Part shown: in pieces, positions 36,494 to 46,186 of the stretch | Position numbering within the stretch: position 1 is the stretch's first letter | Layout of the letters: each line of letters opens with the position of its first letter | From: Brevundimonas sp. UBA7506 | Lineage (GTDB): Bacteria > Pseudomonadota > Alphaproteobacteria > Caulobacterales > Caulobacteraceae | Assembly (NCBI RefSeq): GCF_002479495.1 | Contig: NZ_DLNQ01000010.1 | Span: 205,458 to 269,457, forward strand | Direction of reading: 5' to 3' | DNA: 64,000 nt | Program-made: the position numbers and the translations under genes | The notes under the pieces: model-generated | What the model was told of the DNA's origin: nothing | Database searches by the model: none | Seen by the model: only the letters and a program-made list of their open reading frames with translations

Positions 36494-38581
36494 ATGGGCA
36501 AGCTCAAGACCGCGCTAATTTTTGGCGCCATAGCCATACTGGGGGCCATCGCCCTCGCCGTCATCGCCCTGCACCAGGGCGAGAGCATCAGCGCCGTCTG
36601 GATCGTGGTGGCGGCGCTCTGCGTCTACGCCATCGCCTACCGCTTCTACGCCCGCTACCTGGCCGGAAAGGTCATGGGGCTGAATGCAAAACGGCCCACG
36701 CCGGCGGTGCGGCACAACGACGGGCTGGACTATGTGCCCACGCCCCGCAACGTCCTGTTCGGCCACCACTTCGCGGCCATCGCGGGCGCGGGGCCGCTGG
36801 TCGGGCCGGTGCTGGCGGCGCAGATGGGCTATCTGCCCGGCGTGCTATGGATCCTGGTCGGCGCGGTTCTGGCCGGCGCGGTGCAGGACATGATGGTCCT
36901 GTTCATGTCCACCCGTCGCGACGGTCGCTCGCTGGGCGACATGGTCCGCACCGAAATGGGCCCCATTCCCGGCATCATCGCCCAGGTCGGCGTGCTGATG
37001 ATCATGGTCATCATCCTGGCCGTTCTGGCCCTGGTCGTGGTCAAGGCCCTGGCCGAGAGCCCCTGGGGCACCTTCACGGTGGCCGCCACCATCCCCATCG
37101 CCGTCTTCATGGGCCTCTACACCCGCTACCTGCGGCCCGGCCGCGTGGGCGAGGTCTCGGTCATCGGCGTGGTCCTGCTGATCCTGGCCATCATCGGCGG
37201 CGGCCATATCGCGGCGGATCCCTTCTGGGGCCCGGCCTTCACCCTGTCGGGCACCACCCTGGCCCTGGCCATGATGGCCTATGGCTTCGTCGCCTCGGTC
37301 ATTCCGGTCTGGCTGCTGCTGGCCCCGCGCGACTACCTGTCCACCTTCCTCAAGATCGGCGCCATCCTGGCCCTGGCAGTCGGCATCCTGATCGTGCGCC
37401 CGCACGTGCAGATGCCCGCCATCACCCCCTTCATCGACGGCACCGGCCCGGTCTTCTCCGGCGCCCTCTTCCCCTTCCTCTTCATCACCATCGCCTGCGG
37501 CGCCGTCTCAGGCTTCCACGCCCTGATCTCGTCGGGCACCACGCCCAAGCTGCTGGAGAACGAGAACCAGATCCCGCTGATCGGCTATGGCGCCATGCTG
37601 TGCGAGAGCTTCGTGGCCATCATGGCCCTGATCGCCGCCACCGTGCTGGACCCCGCCGTCTATTTCGCCATGAACAGCCCGGTCAGCGTGATCGGCGACA
37701 ATGCCGCCTCGGCCGCCGCCGCCGTGGCCCAGTGGGGCTTCCACATCACCCCCGGCGAGCTGGAGCAACTGGCCCGCGACGTGGGCGAGCACTCCATCCT
37801 GTCGCGCGCGGGCGGCGCCCCGACCCTGGCCGTCGGCATGGCCCACATCCTGTCGGGCATCATCGGCGGCAAGGCCATGATGGCCTTCTGGTATCACTTC
37901 GCCATCCTGTTCGAGGCCCTGTTCATCCTGACCACGGTCGACGCCGGCACCCGCGTCTGCCGCTTCATGATCCAGGACCTGCTGGGCGTGGCCGTGCCGA
38001 AGATGCGCGAGACCAAGTCCTGGACCGCCAACGTCGTGGCCACGGCCCTGACAGTCAGCCTGTGGGGCTACTTCCTCTACACCGGCGTGGTCGATCCGCT
38101 GGGCGGCATCAACAGCCTGTGGCCGCTGTTCGGCATCGCCAACCAGATGCTGGCCGCCGTCGCCCTGATCCTGGGCACGGTCGTCCTGTTCAAGATGAAG
38201 CGCGAGCGTTTCGCCTGGGCCACGGCGGTCCCGGCCGTCTGGCTGCTGATCTGCACCCTGACGGCGGGCTTCCAGAAGCTGCTGCATCCCGACGTCAAGA
38301 TCGGCTTCCTGGCCCATGCGCGTAAGTATCAGGACGCCCTGACCGCCGGCGATATCCTGGCTCCGGCCAAGACGGCGGGCGACATGCACCGCATCATCAT
38401 CAACGACTACGTCAACTCGGCCCTGACGGCGGGCTTCCTGTTCGTGGTCCTGACCATGGTGGTCTATGGCGTGCGCGCCTGCCTCAAGGCCCGTCAGAAC
38501 AGCCAGCCCACCGTGGTCGAGCAACCCGCCGCCCACGAACTGACGCTGGAGGACGAAGCCATGGACGCGGCCCGTGCCTAA
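36494..38581 (+). CDS. cstA: Carbon starvation protein CstA (pyruvate/peptide transporter)
   Basis: A 695-residue inner-membrane transporter with about 16-18 helices. YVPTPRNVLFGHHFAAIAGAGPLVGPVLAAQMGYLPGVLWI and GAVQDMMVLFMSTRRDGRSLGDM are the CstA signature. Family members import pyruvate or peptides when carbon is scarce. GACCCGGAGG precedes the ATG at 36494. The next gene, its small YbdD partner, overlaps the stop. Confidence 0.95.
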   Translation: MGKLKTALIFGAIAILGAIALAVIALHQGESISAVWIVVAALCVYAIAYRFYARYLAGKVMGLNAKRPTPAVRHNDGLDYVPTPRNVLFGHHFAAIAGAGPLVGPVLAAQMGYLPGVLWILVGAVLAGAVQDMMVLFMSTRRDGRSLGDMVRTEMGPIPGIIAQVGVLMIMVIILAVLALVVVKALAESPWGTFTVAATIPIAVFMGLYTRYLRPGRVGEVSVIGVVLLILAIIGGGHIAADPFWGPAFTLSGTTLALAMMAYGFVASVIPVWLLLAPRDYLSTFLKIGAILALAVGILIVRPHVQMPAITPFIDGTGPVFSGALFPFLFITIACGAVSGFHALISSGTTPKLLENENQIPLIGYGAMLCESFVAIMALIAATVLDPAVYFAMNSPVSVIGDNAASAAAAVAQWGFHITPGELEQLARDVGEHSILSRAGGAPTLAVGMAHILSGIIGGKAMMAFWYHFAILFEALFILTTVDAGTRVCRFMIQDLLGVAVPKMRETKSWTANVVATALTVSLWGYFLYTGVVDPLGGINSLWPLFGIANQMLAAVALILGTVVLFKMKRERFAWATAVPAVWLLICTLTAGFQKLLHPDVKIGFLAHARKYQDALTAGDILAPAKTAGDMHRIIINDYVNSALTAGFLFVVLTMVVYGVRACLKARQNSQPTVVEQPAAHELTLEDEAMDAARA

Positions 38582-38819
38582 CCCCTCTGAACCGGCTGGC
38601 GGCGCGGACCTGATCTGCGTCTGCCGCGCTGCCCTGGTGCGGTGGGGCAAGGACGCTCGCCGCACCGCCAGCCTCATGGTCGGCCAGCCCGACTATGAGG
38701 TCTATGTCGCCCACGCCGAGGCCACCCACCCCGAGCAGCCGCCGCTGGACCGCACCGCCTTCTTCCGCCTGCACGAAGCGCGCAGGTTCGGGGCGGGCGG
38801 CGCCTTCCGCTGCTGCTGA
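38574..38819 (+). CDS. YbdD/YjiX-family CstA partner
   Basis: An 81-residue cytosolic protein. SLMVGQPDYEVYVAHAEATHPEQPPLDRTAFFRLHEARRFG and the C-terminal RCC match YbdD/YjiX, which accompany CstA/BtsT transporters and are needed for uptake. GTG start at 38574 overlaps the cstA stop by 8 nt, so the pair is translationally coupled. Confidence 0.9.
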   Translation: MPNPSEPAGGADLICVCRAALVRWGKDARRTASLMVGQPDYEVYVAHAEATHPEQPPLDRTAFFRLHEARRFGAGGAFRCC

Positions 38820-38876
38820 GACGACCTTACGGCGAGTTCACTCGCCAAGACGGGGCGGCGGCATAAGCTGAGGGGC

Positions 38877-40166
38877 ATGAAAACGCCCGCGCTCCTCGTC
38901 GCCCTGCTCCTCGCCGCCTCGCCCGCCCTGGCGCGACAGACCGAGGCGCCCGCCGCGCCCCGTATCGTCGTCAGCGAGATCGCCGCCGCCATCCGCGACG
39001 CCTATTTCGATCCCGCCAAGGCCGAGGTCATCGCCGCCGCGCTGGAAGCTGAAGCCGCCCAGGGCCGGTACGACAGCCTGACCGATCCCTGCGATCTGGA
39101 AACAGCCCTGACCGCGCGGCTGGAACCCTGGGACCAGCATTTCAGCGTCGGCAAACCGGCGCCGTCGGGCCCTGCTCCCGCCCGATCGACGACGGCTTCG
39201 TCGGGTCTCGTCCCCGTGCCCTTCCCCGTGGTCGCCGCCCGTCAGGGCCAGGACTTCCGCTCGGTTCAGGTCCTGCCGGGCAATGTCGGCCTGATCGAGA
39301 TGCGCTTCTTCGGCGACTTCGAGGGGGCCGATGATCCCGCCCGCAAACAGGTCGATGCCGCGCTGCAACTGGTTTCCAGCACAGACGCCGTCATCTTCGA
39401 CCTACGCAACAACGGCGGCGGTTCGCCCGCCATGGTCGGCTATCTGGTCAGCGCCTTCGTCGGACCGGACGCCGACGTCTATAACCGCTTCCATTCCCGC
39501 GAAGGCGAAAGCCGCGAGGCCCCCGCCCAGCCCTACGCCGCGCCGCGCGTGGACGTGCCGGTCTATGTCCTGATCAGCGGTCGCACCGGCTCGGCGGCCG
39601 AAGCCTTCGCCTATACGATGCAGGCTGCAAGGCGCGCCGTCATCGTCGGCGAAACCTCGGGCGGCGCGGCCAATCCCGGCGGTCCCGTCTTCACGCCCTC
39701 GGGCTATCGCGTCTTCATCTCGACCGGCTCGCCGACCAATCCCCTGACCGGCGGCAACTGGGAGAAGATCGGCGTCCGCCCCGACGTGGCCGTGCCTGCC
39801 GAGGAGGCGCTGGATGCGGCCTGGAAGACCGCGCTGGCCGGTCAGTCCGGCGCCGCGCCCGCCGCCGCGACAGAGGCTGTATGGGTGCGAGAAGCCCTGG
39901 ACGCCAAGCCCGCCGCGTTCGACCCCGCCGCCTACCTCGGCGCCTATGGCGGCTCCGTGGTTCAGGCCAGCGCGGACGGCCTGACCTGGAAGAACGAGCG
40001 CCGCCCGGCCTGGCGGCTGCGCGCCCTTTCGCCCGACCTCTTCTTCGACGTGGACGAGCCCTATCGCCGCATCCGCTTCGTGCGCGACGAGACTGGCCGC
40101 GTCACCGCGCTGGAGGTTCTCGACAGCCAGACCGGCGTCACTCGCCTGCTGCGCCGCTCCGCCTAG
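38877..40166 (+). CDS. Exported S41-family peptidase
   Basis: A 429-residue serine peptidase of the S41/IRBP-like type. Sec signal 1-19 (ends ALAR). A helical N-terminal domain precedes the catalytic region: [36 protein letters not shown], the nucleophile Ser in [14 protein letters not shown], and [12 protein letters not shown]. No PDZ domain is visible. About 110 C-terminal residues (from [13 protein letters not shown]) are outside the core. Substrate unknown. Confidence 0.87.
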   Translation: MKTPALLVALLLAASPALARQTEAPAAPRIVVSEIAAAIRDAYFDPAKAEVIAAALEAEAAQGRYDSLTDPCDLETALTARLEPWDQHFSVGKPAPSGPAPARSTTASSGLVPVPFPVVAARQGQDFRSVQVLPGNVGLIEMRFFGDFEGADDPARKQVDAALQLVSSTDAVIFDLRNNGGGSPAMVGYLVSAFVGPDADVYNRFHSREGESREAPAQPYAAPRVDVPVYVLISGRTGSAAEAFAYTMQAARRAVIVGETSGGAANPGGPVFTPSGYRVFISTGSPTNPLTGGNWEKIGVRPDVAVPAEEALDAAWKTALAGQSGAAPAAATEAVWVREALDAKPAAFDPAAYLGAYGGSVVQASADGLTWKNERRPAWRLRALSPDLFFDVDEPYRRIRFVRDETGRVTALEVLDSQTGVTRLLRRSA

Positions 40167-40281
40167 GTTTGGGTTCGGTTACACCCGATCACACCTTGTT
40201 ACGGGCGCGGGGTTGAATCGTGACGCCGATAGTCCGAGAAGGCATCCAACTAAAAACCGTCCTTGCTCAGGAGACCTCCCC

Positions 40282-41289
40282 ATGACCGTTCGCGTCGCCA
40301 TCAACGGCTTCGGCCGCATCGGCCGCCTCGTGCTTCGCTCGATCGTCGAGCATGGCCGCAAGGACATCGAGGTCGTGGCGATCAACGACCTGGGTCCGGT
40401 CGAGACCAATGCTCACCTGCTGCGCTATGACTCGGTGCACGGCCGCTTCCCCGGCACCGTGACCTCGGGCGAGGACTGGATCGACGTCGGCACCGGCAAG
40501 ATCAAGGTCACCGCCGAGCGCGACCCGGCCAACCTGCCCCACGCCGAGCTGAAGGTGGACATCGCCTTCGAGTGCACCGGCATCTTCACCTCCAAGGACA
40601 AGGCTTCGGCCCACCTGAAGGCCGGCGCCAAGCGCGTTCTGGTCTCGGCCCCCGCCGACAACGCCGACAAGACCATCGTCTTCAAGGTCAACCATGAGAC
40701 CCTGACCGCCGACGACATCGTCGTGTCCAACGGCTCGTGCACCACCAACGCCCTGGCCCCGGTGGCCAAGGTGCTGAACGACCTGTTCGGCATCGAGCGC
40801 GGCTACATGACCACCATCCACGCCTACACCGGCGACCAGCCGACGCTGGATACGATGCACAAGGACCTGTACCGCGGCCGCGCCGCCGCCCTCAGCATGA
40901 TCCCGACCTCGACCGGCGCCGCCAAGGCCCTGGGCCTGGTCCTGCCGGAACTGAAGGGCAAGCTGGACGGCTCGTCGATCCGCGTCCCGACCCCGAACGT
41001 CTCGGTCGTGGACCTGAAGGTCGTCGCCGCCCGCGACGTGACCGTCGAGGAAATCAACGCCGCCCTGCAAGCCGCCGCCGACGGCCCGATGAACGGCGTC
41101 CTGTTCACCACGACCGACCCGCTGGTCTCGTCGGACCTGAACCACATCGCCGCCTCGTCGACCGCCGCCCTGCCGCAGACCCAGGTCATCGACGGCAAGC
41201 TGGCCCGCGTCCTCAGCTGGTACGACAACGAGTGGGGCTTCGCGACCCGCATGGCCGACACCGCCCTGGTGATGGCCAAGTTCCTTTAA
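40282..41289 (+). CDS. gap: Glyceraldehyde-3-phosphate dehydrogenase
   Basis: A 335-residue glycolytic enzyme. [16 protein letters not shown] is the NAD motif, Cys153 lies in [12 protein letters not shown], and [13 protein letters not shown] is the C-terminal NAD contact. I chose the ATG at 40282 behind CAGGAGACC. It heads gap-[DUF559 unit]-pgk-fba. Confidence 0.98.
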   Translation: MTVRVAINGFGRIGRLVLRSIVEHGRKDIEVVAINDLGPVETNAHLLRYDSVHGRFPGTVTSGEDWIDVGTGKIKVTAERDPANLPHAELKVDIAFECTGIFTSKDKASAHLKAGAKRVLVSAPADNADKTIVFKVNHETLTADDIVVSNGSCTTNALAPVAKVLNDLFGIERGYMTTIHAYTGDQPTLDTMHKDLYRGRAAALSMIPTSTGAAKALGLVLPELKGKLDGSSIRVPTPNVSVVDLKVVAARDVTVEEINAALQAAADGPMNGVLFTTTDPLVSSDLNHIAASSTAALPQTQVIDGKLARVLSWYDNEWGFATRMADTALVMAKFL

Positions 41290-41310
41290 GCAGGAACACC
41301 GCTTACTGAC

Positions 41311-41740
41311 CCTTCTCCCCTCGTGGGAGAAGGTGTCAGGCGGAGCCTGACGGATGAGGGGGCCTTTGCGCCACATGACGTCTGACCGCATCCAGAACCC
41401 GGTTCGGATTTGTCAGCACGGCTTCATTCGCGAAGCGCAGGACGGTGAAGCCGCGTTGTTTCAGGTCGGCGTCTCTCGCGGCGTCTTCTGCTTGGCGCAG
41501 CCGATGCACGCCCCCATCCATCTCGAGCACCAGCTTGAGTTCGTAGCAACAGAAGTCAGCAATCCAGGGTCCGATGCGCGTCTGGCGTCGGAACTTGTGG
41601 TCTTCAAAGCCGCGACCGCGCAGGATACGCCACATCGCCGCCTCGGTCGGCGTCATTCCCGCCCTCAATCGCCGCGTCTGGTTCACCGCCCCCTCATCCG
41701 GCTCGCTCCGCGAACCACCTTCTCCCACGAGGGGAGAAGG
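41311..41740. mobile_element. 430-bp unit with 23-bp inverted ends carrying DUF559 (R2)
   Basis: Both outermost ends are the same 23-bp hairpin in inverted orientation: CCTTCTCCC-CTCGT-GGGAGAAGG at 41311-41333 and its exact complement at 41718-41740. Inside each is a second stem with different sequence but intact pairing: GTCAGGC-GGA-GCCTGAC (41335-41351) on the left, GGTTCGC-GGA-GCGAGCC (complement of 41700-41716) on the right, then GGATGAGGGG. The unit lies between gap and pgk and holds only the DUF559 gene. No transposase or clear target duplication is visible; mobility is inferred. Confidence 0.6.
41336..41686 (-). CDS. DUF559 / Vsr-like endonuclease-fold protein
   Basis: A 116-residue protein if the GTG at 41686 is used; an ATG at 41728 would add 14 residues encoded by the right repeat. 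[42 protein letters not shown] and [10 protein letters not shown] are the DUF559 hallmarks; Asp44, Glu55 and Asp57 (GTG numbering) are candidate PD-(D/E)XK-type metal ligands. The last nine residues ([10 protein letters not shown] region) are encoded inside the left repeat. It runs opposite to gap and pgk and is the only cargo of the inverted-repeat unit. Biochemical function of DUF559 is not settled. Confidence 0.82.
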   Translation of the reverse strand: MNQTRRLRAGMTPTEAAMWRILRGRGFEDHKFRRQTRIGPWIADFCCYELKLVLEMDGGVHRLRQAEDAARDADLKQRGFTVLRFANEAVLTNPNRVLDAVRRHVAQRPPHPSGSA

Positions 41741-41757
41741 AAGAACAGAGATATCCC

Positions 41758-42951
41758 ATGACCTTCCGCACCCTCGACGACGCCGCTGACCTGTCGGGCC
41801 AGACCGCTCTGGTCCGCGTGGACTTCAACGTGCCGATGGAGGGCGGCAAGGTCACCGACGACACCCGTCTGAAGGCCGCCCTGCCGACCATCCACCGCCT
41901 GCGCGAAGCCGGCGCCAAGGTGGTGCTGCTGGCCCACTTCGACCGGCCCAAGGGCGAGCGCGTCGCCTCCATGAGCCTGCGCCCCGTGGTCGAGCCGCTG
42001 GAGCTGCTGCTGCATGGCCCCGTCCGCTTCGCCGACGACTGCGTGGGCGACGAGGCCAAGGCCGCCGTGGCGGATCTCGACGCCGGCGGCGTGCTGCTGC
42101 TGGAGAACGTCCGCTTCCACAAGGGCGAGGAAAAGAACGACCCGGCCTTCACCGCCCAACTGGCGGAACTGGGCGACCTCTACGTCAACGACGCCTTCTC
42201 GGCGGCGCACCGCGCCCACGCCTCGACGGAAGGGTTGGCCCGCCTGCTGCCCGCCTATGCCGGTTGCGCCATGGCGCGCGAGCTGTCGGCGCTGGACGCG
42301 GCGCTCGGCAATCCGCAGAAGCCCGTCATCGGCATCGTCGGCGGCGCCAAGGTCTCGACCAAGCTGGACCTGCTGAAAAACCTGGTCGCCAAGCTGGACT
42401 ACCTGGCCATCGGCGGCGGCATGGCCAACACCTTCCTGCACGCCCAGGGCGTCGATGTCGGCGGGTCGCTGTGCGAGAAGGACCTGGCCGAGACCGCGCT
42501 CGAAATCATCGAGGAAGCCCGCCAGAAGGGCTGCGAACTGCTGCTGCCGGTCGACGTCGTGGTCGCCAAGGGCGTGAAGCCCGGCATCGAATCCGGCGTC
42601 CGCGCCCTCGACCGCATCGCCGCCGACGACCTGATCCTGGACGCCGGTCCTGAAACCGTCGCCCGTCTGGCCCGCGCCATGGACCTGTCCAAGACCCTGA
42701 TCTGGAACGGCCCGCTGGGCGTGTTCGAGGTCCCGCCCTTCGACAAGGCGACCGTGGCCGCCGCCAAACACGCCGCCGAACTGGCCCACGCCGGCAAGCT
42801 GGTCGCCGTGGCCGGCGGCGGCGACACCGTCGCGGCCCTGAACCACGCCGGCACGGCCGACGACATGACCTTCGTCTCCACCGCCGGCGGCGCCTTCCTG
42901 GAATGGATGGAGGGCAAGGTGCTTCCGGGCGTCGAAGCCCTGCGCGCATAA
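41758..42951 (+). CDS. pgk: Phosphoglycerate kinase
   Basis: A 397-residue glycolytic kinase. [22 protein letters not shown] is the N-terminal signature; RGxK-type helix at [13 protein letters not shown] and the ATP-loop [11 protein letters not shown] near the C terminus. Starts 18 bp after the right end of the DUF559 unit; AGAAGGAAGAAC provides a modest ribosome site, part of it within the repeat. Confidence 0.97.
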   Translation: MTFRTLDDAADLSGQTALVRVDFNVPMEGGKVTDDTRLKAALPTIHRLREAGAKVVLLAHFDRPKGERVASMSLRPVVEPLELLLHGPVRFADDCVGDEAKAAVADLDAGGVLLLENVRFHKGEEKNDPAFTAQLAELGDLYVNDAFSAAHRAHASTEGLARLLPAYAGCAMARELSALDAALGNPQKPVIGIVGGAKVSTKLDLLKNLVAKLDYLAIGGGMANTFLHAQGVDVGGSLCEKDLAETALEIIEEARQKGCELLLPVDVVVAKGVKPGIESGVRALDRIAADDLILDAGPETVARLARAMDLSKTLIWNGPLGVFEVPPFDKATVAAAKHAAELAHAGKLVAVAGGGDTVAALNHAGTADDMTFVSTAGGAFLEWMEGKVLPGVEALRA

Positions 42952-42955
42952 ACGC

Positions 42956-43121
42956 CCTTCTCCCCTTGAGGGAGAAGGTGGCCCGTCAGGGCCGGATGAG
43001 GGGTGTCGGCGCGACGCTTGAAGTGTCGTGGCTCAGCGTTTCGGCCGTGATCGGCTGGGCGGCGCTCACCCCCCTCATCCGTCAGGCTTCGCCTGCCACC
43101 TTCTCCCTCAAGGGGAGAAGG
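42956..43121. repeat. Inverted pair of two-hairpin repeats (R3)
   Basis: Left copy 42956-43004: CCTTCTCCC-CTTGA-GGGAGAAGG, then GGCCC-GTCA-GGGCC, then GGATGAGGGG. Right copy 43069-43121 is inverted with the identical outer 23 bp (loop again CTTGA when read on the minus strand) but a different inner stem, CAGGC-GAA-GCCTG. About 64 bp without coding potential lie between. It occupies the pgk-fba gap. Confidence 0.88.
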
Positions 43122-43204
43122 ATGTTCACATGCCGCCCGGCGTGACTTCCCCGCCCCTTCGGGCTAAAGCCTCGGCAAAACAATACCGGCTCAGGAGAAT
43201 ACCC

Positions 43205-44269
43205 ATGGCGCGCATCACGCTGCGACAACTGCTCGACCACGCGGCGGAGCACGACTACGGCCTGCCGGCCTACAACATCAACAACATGGAGCAGGGTCTG
43301 GCGATCATGGAGGCGGCCCATGAGGTCAACGCCCCGGTCATCATCCAGGCCTCGCGCGGCGCCCGCTCCTACGCCAACGACATCATCCTGGCCAAGCTGA
43401 TCGACGGCCTGGCCGAGCTCTATCCGCACATCCCGGTCTGCATGCACCAGGACCACGGCAACGGCCCGGCCACCTGCGCCACCGCCATCCAGTACGGCTT
43501 CACCTCGGTGATGATGGACGGCTCGCTGGAAGAAGACGCCAAGACCCCCGCCTCCTACGAATACAACGTCGACGTCACCCGTCGCGTCACCGAGATGGCC
43601 CACTCGTGCGGCGTCTCGGTCGAGGGTGAACTGGGCGTGCTCGGCTCGCTGGAGACCGGCATGGGCGAGGCCGAAGACGGCCACGGCTTCGAGGGCAAGC
43701 TGGACCACTCGCAACTGCTGACCGACCCGGATCAAGCCGTCGACTTCGTCAAGGCCACCAAGGTCGACGCCCTGGCGATCGCCATGGGCACCTCGCACGG
43801 CGCCTATAAGTTCACGCGCCAGCCGGACGGCGACGTCCTGGCCATGAACGTGATCGAGGAAATCCACCGCCGCCTGCCCAACACCCACCTGGTGATGCAC
43901 GGCTCGTCCTCGGTGCCGCAGGACCTGCAGGACATCATCAACGCCTACGGCGGCCAGATGCCCCAGACCTGGGGCGTGCCGGTCGAGGAAATCCAGCGCG
44001 GCATCAAGCACGGCGTGCGCAAGATCAACATCGACACCGACAACCGCATGGCCATCACCGGCGCCATCCGCAAGGTCCTGGCCGAGAAGCCCAGCGAGTT
44101 CGACCCGCGCGCCTATCTGAAGCCCGCCAAGGAAGCCATGAAGAAGCTGTGCATCGAGCGCTACCAGCAGTTCGGCTGCGAAGGCCAGGCGTCCAAGATC
44201 AAGCCCCTGTCCACCGCCCAGATGGCCAAGCGCTACGCCGCCGGCGAACTGGACCCGCGCATCGGCTGA
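43205..44269 (+). CDS. fba: Class II fructose-bisphosphate aldolase (Calvin-type subgroup)
   Basis: A 354-residue zinc aldolase. [35 protein letters not shown] and [29 protein letters not shown] hold the zinc-binding histidine and phosphate contacts; GTSHGAYKF and VMHGSSSVP are the further histidine motifs. CAGGAGAATACCC precedes the ATG at 43205. Same strand as gap and pgk. Confidence 0.96.
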   Translation: MARITLRQLLDHAAEHDYGLPAYNINNMEQGLAIMEAAHEVNAPVIIQASRGARSYANDIILAKLIDGLAELYPHIPVCMHQDHGNGPATCATAIQYGFTSVMMDGSLEEDAKTPASYEYNVDVTRRVTEMAHSCGVSVEGELGVLGSLETGMGEAEDGHGFEGKLDHSQLLTDPDQAVDFVKATKVDALAIAMGTSHGAYKFTRQPDGDVLAMNVIEEIHRRLPNTHLVMHGSSSVPQDLQDIINAYGGQMPQTWGVPVEEIQRGIKHGVRKINIDTDNRMAITGAIRKVLAEKPSEFDPRAYLKPAKEAMKKLCIERYQQFGCEGQASKIKPLSTAQMAKRYAAGELDPRIG

Positions 44270-44292
44270 TCGGCTGATTGCCGCCCGCTCTT

Positions 44293-44453
44293 GATCCTCC
44301 CCCGCTTGCGGGGGAGGGGGACCACGTAGTGGTGGAGGGGGCGGCCACAACCGCAGCGTTTCAATGGAAGACGGCGAGGCCAGATCTCGCCCCCTCCACC
44401 ATGCTGCGCATGGTCCCCCTCCCCCATTCCGCTACGCTGCATGGGGGAGGATC
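44293..44453. repeat. Inverted pair of two-hairpin repeats, B type (R4)
   Basis: Ends are GATCCTCCCCC and its complement GGGGGAGGATC. Left copy: CCTCCCCC-GCTTGC-GGGGGAGG, GGG, ACCAC-GTA-GTGGT (44321-44333), GGAGGGGGC. The right copy is inverted with inner stem ACCATGC-GCA-GCATGGT. It lies between fba and the DUF2799 gene stop. Confidence 0.85.
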
Positions 44454-44470
44454 AGCCTGCTCTCAGTTCG

Positions 44471-45109
44471 TCACCAGACGCCGTAACGCCCGCCGATCAC
44501 CCCGATCACCAGCCGCGCCTCGATCTCGGCATAGCGCAGCTCTTCCTCCGCACGGCGCGCATCGCGGCGCGCCTCCTGAAGTTCGCCGCGCACCTCGCGG
44601 ATACGGTCGCGGATGCGGTCACGCTCCTCGTCCGTCAGGCCGTCCTGGCGCAGTTCGCGCTGCTTGGCCTCCAGCTTGTCCTCGCGGCTCTCGATGCGGC
44701 TGATGGCCGAGTTCAGCGCGCTTTCCGCCGAGGACACCGCCTGCTCCACCACATAGATCCGCCGCCCGTCCTCATAGGCGGGCAGGAAGTCGCGCTCCTC
44801 GACCGGTGAGCAGACGCCGCCGTAGCTGTTCCCCTGACGTCCCTGACGGAAGCCGCTCTCCCAGGTGCAATAGGTCCGCAGCCCGTCCTCGCGCGCCGAC
44901 AGATAGGCGCTGGGGTTGGGCGCCGCCCCATACTTGGCGCAGGCCTGGGCATGATCGTCCAGCCGGCTGGGCCGATAGCCCGCCAACCCGTCCTGATAGC
45001 CCTTCTCGCCCCATGCCCCCGCGAGGCACTGTTCCTTGGTCATGGTGGTGCAGCCGGCCAGAAGCGCGACGCCCGTTGCGGCGACGGCGGCGACGATCAC
45101 AAACCTCAT
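44471..45109 (-). CDS. DUF2799-family lipoprotein
   Basis: A 212-residue envelope lipoprotein. Lipobox LLAGC ends the signal (Cys near 20). GAWGEKGYQDGLAGYRPSRLDDHAQACAKYG, YCTWESGFRQGRQGNSYGGVC and the repeated Y-x-x-G-x-x-x-G pattern fit DUF2799. A long charged coiled coil follows (SRIESREDKLEAKQRELRQ to about residue 190). I chose the ATG at 45109 behind GGGGAGAGGGAC. Function unknown. Confidence 0.83.
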   Translation of the reverse strand: MRFVIVAAVAATGVALLAGCTTMTKEQCLAGAWGEKGYQDGLAGYRPSRLDDHAQACAKYGAAPNPSAYLSAREDGLRTYCTWESGFRQGRQGNSYGGVCSPVEERDFLPAYEDGRRIYVVEQAVSSAESALNSAISRIESREDKLEAKQRELRQDGLTDEERDRIRDRIREVRGELQEARRDARRAEEELRYAEIEARLVIGVIGGRYGVW

Positions 45110-45184
45110 GTCCCTCTCCCCAAAGCTGAACCGCGGCAAAGGACGACATGACGACCCGCCCCGCAAGCCATGCTATCTCGCCCT

Positions 45185-46186
45185 ATGGCCGATGAACCTT
45201 TGCTGACGGAAGACGACGACGCGGAAATGCTCGAGGCGCGGATCGACGCGCCCGGCGTCCGTCTGGACAAGGCCCTGGCCTCCGCCTTCCCCACCCTGTC
45301 GCGCGCCCGGCTGCAAGCCCTGCTGGCCGAGGGCGCCGTCACCCGCGACGGCCAGCCGATCACCAGCGGCTCGGCCAAGGCGCAAGCGGGCCTCTACGCC
45401 GTCATCCTGCCGCCCGTCGCCCCGGCCACGCCCCTGCCCGAGGCCATCCCCCTGACCGTCCTTTTCGAGGACGCCGACCTGATCGTCATCGACAAGGCGC
45501 CCGGCATGGCCGCCCACCCGGCGCCCGGCTGCGAGACCGGCACCCTGGTCAACGCCCTGCTGGCCCATTGCGGCGCTGGCCTGTCCGGCATCGGCGGCGT
45601 GGCCCGTCCCGGCATCGTCCACCGCCTGGACAAGGACACCTCCGGCGTCATGGTCGCCGCCAAGACCGACCGCGCCCACCAGGGCCTGTCCGCCCTGTTC
45701 GCCGCCCACGACATTGAGCGCACCTATATCGCCCTCACGCGCGGCGCCCCCTCGCCGGAAAAGGGCCGCATCCAGACCCTGATCGGCCGCTCCCCCCATG
45801 ACCGCAAGAAGATGGCCGTGCTCAAGGGCGGCGGACGCGAGGCCGTCACTGACTATGTGGTGCAGCAGACCTTCGGCCAACCCGCCAAGGCGTCTGGCGC
45901 GCCCATGGCCGCCCGCGTGGCCTGCACCCTGCACACCGGCCGCACCCACCAGATCCGCGTCCATATGGCGTCGAAAGGCGCGCCCCTGCTCGGCGACCCC
46001 GTCTATGGTTCGGGCAGCCCCGCCGCCCCCGTCCGCGCCGCCGTCACCGAGGTCGGCCTGACGCGTCAGGCCCTGCACGCCGCCGTCCTCGGCTTCGTCC
46101 ACCCGGTGACCGGCCGGGCCCTGCGCTTCGAAACCGCCCCGCCCGAGGACATGCGCCGGCTGGAAGCCCTTCTCGCCGAGCTCTAG
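45185..46186 (+). CDS. RluA/RluD-family 23S rRNA pseudouridine synthase
   Basis: A 333-residue enzyme: S4 RNA-binding domain (about 22-72) then a catalytic domain with GIVHRLDKDTSGVMVAAKT, catalytic Asp149, and HTGRTHQIRVHM. The S4 domain and size suit RluD, which modifies helix 69 of 23S rRNA. I chose the ATG at 45185. The 3' end overlaps the convergent glycosidase gene by 4 nt. rpoH lies nearby. Confidence 0.93.
   Translation: MADEPLLTEDDDAEMLEARIDAPGVRLDKALASAFPTLSRARLQALLAEGAVTRDGQPITSGSAKAQAGLYAVILPPVAPATPLPEAIPLTVLFEDADLIVIDKAPGMAAHPAPGCETGTLVNALLAHCGAGLSGIGGVARPGIVHRLDKDTSGVMVAAKTDRAHQGLSALFAAHDIERTYIALTRGAPSPEKGRIQTLIGRSPHDRKKMAVLKGGGREAVTDYVVQQTFGQPAKASGAPMAARVACTLHTGRTHQIRVHMASKGAPLLGDPVYGSGSPAAPVRAAVTEVGLTRQALHAAVLGFVHPVTGRALRFETAPPEDMRRLEALLAEL

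Noticed and set aside
41311..41740. Classical insertion sequence
   Set aside because: No transposase is encoded and no target-site duplication is visible (left flank ends TGAC, right flank begins AAGA).
42956..44453. CRISPR-like array suggested by repeated short sequences
   Set aside because: Repeats are inverted pairs of palindromes in separate intergenic gaps, without regular spacers, leader or cas genes.
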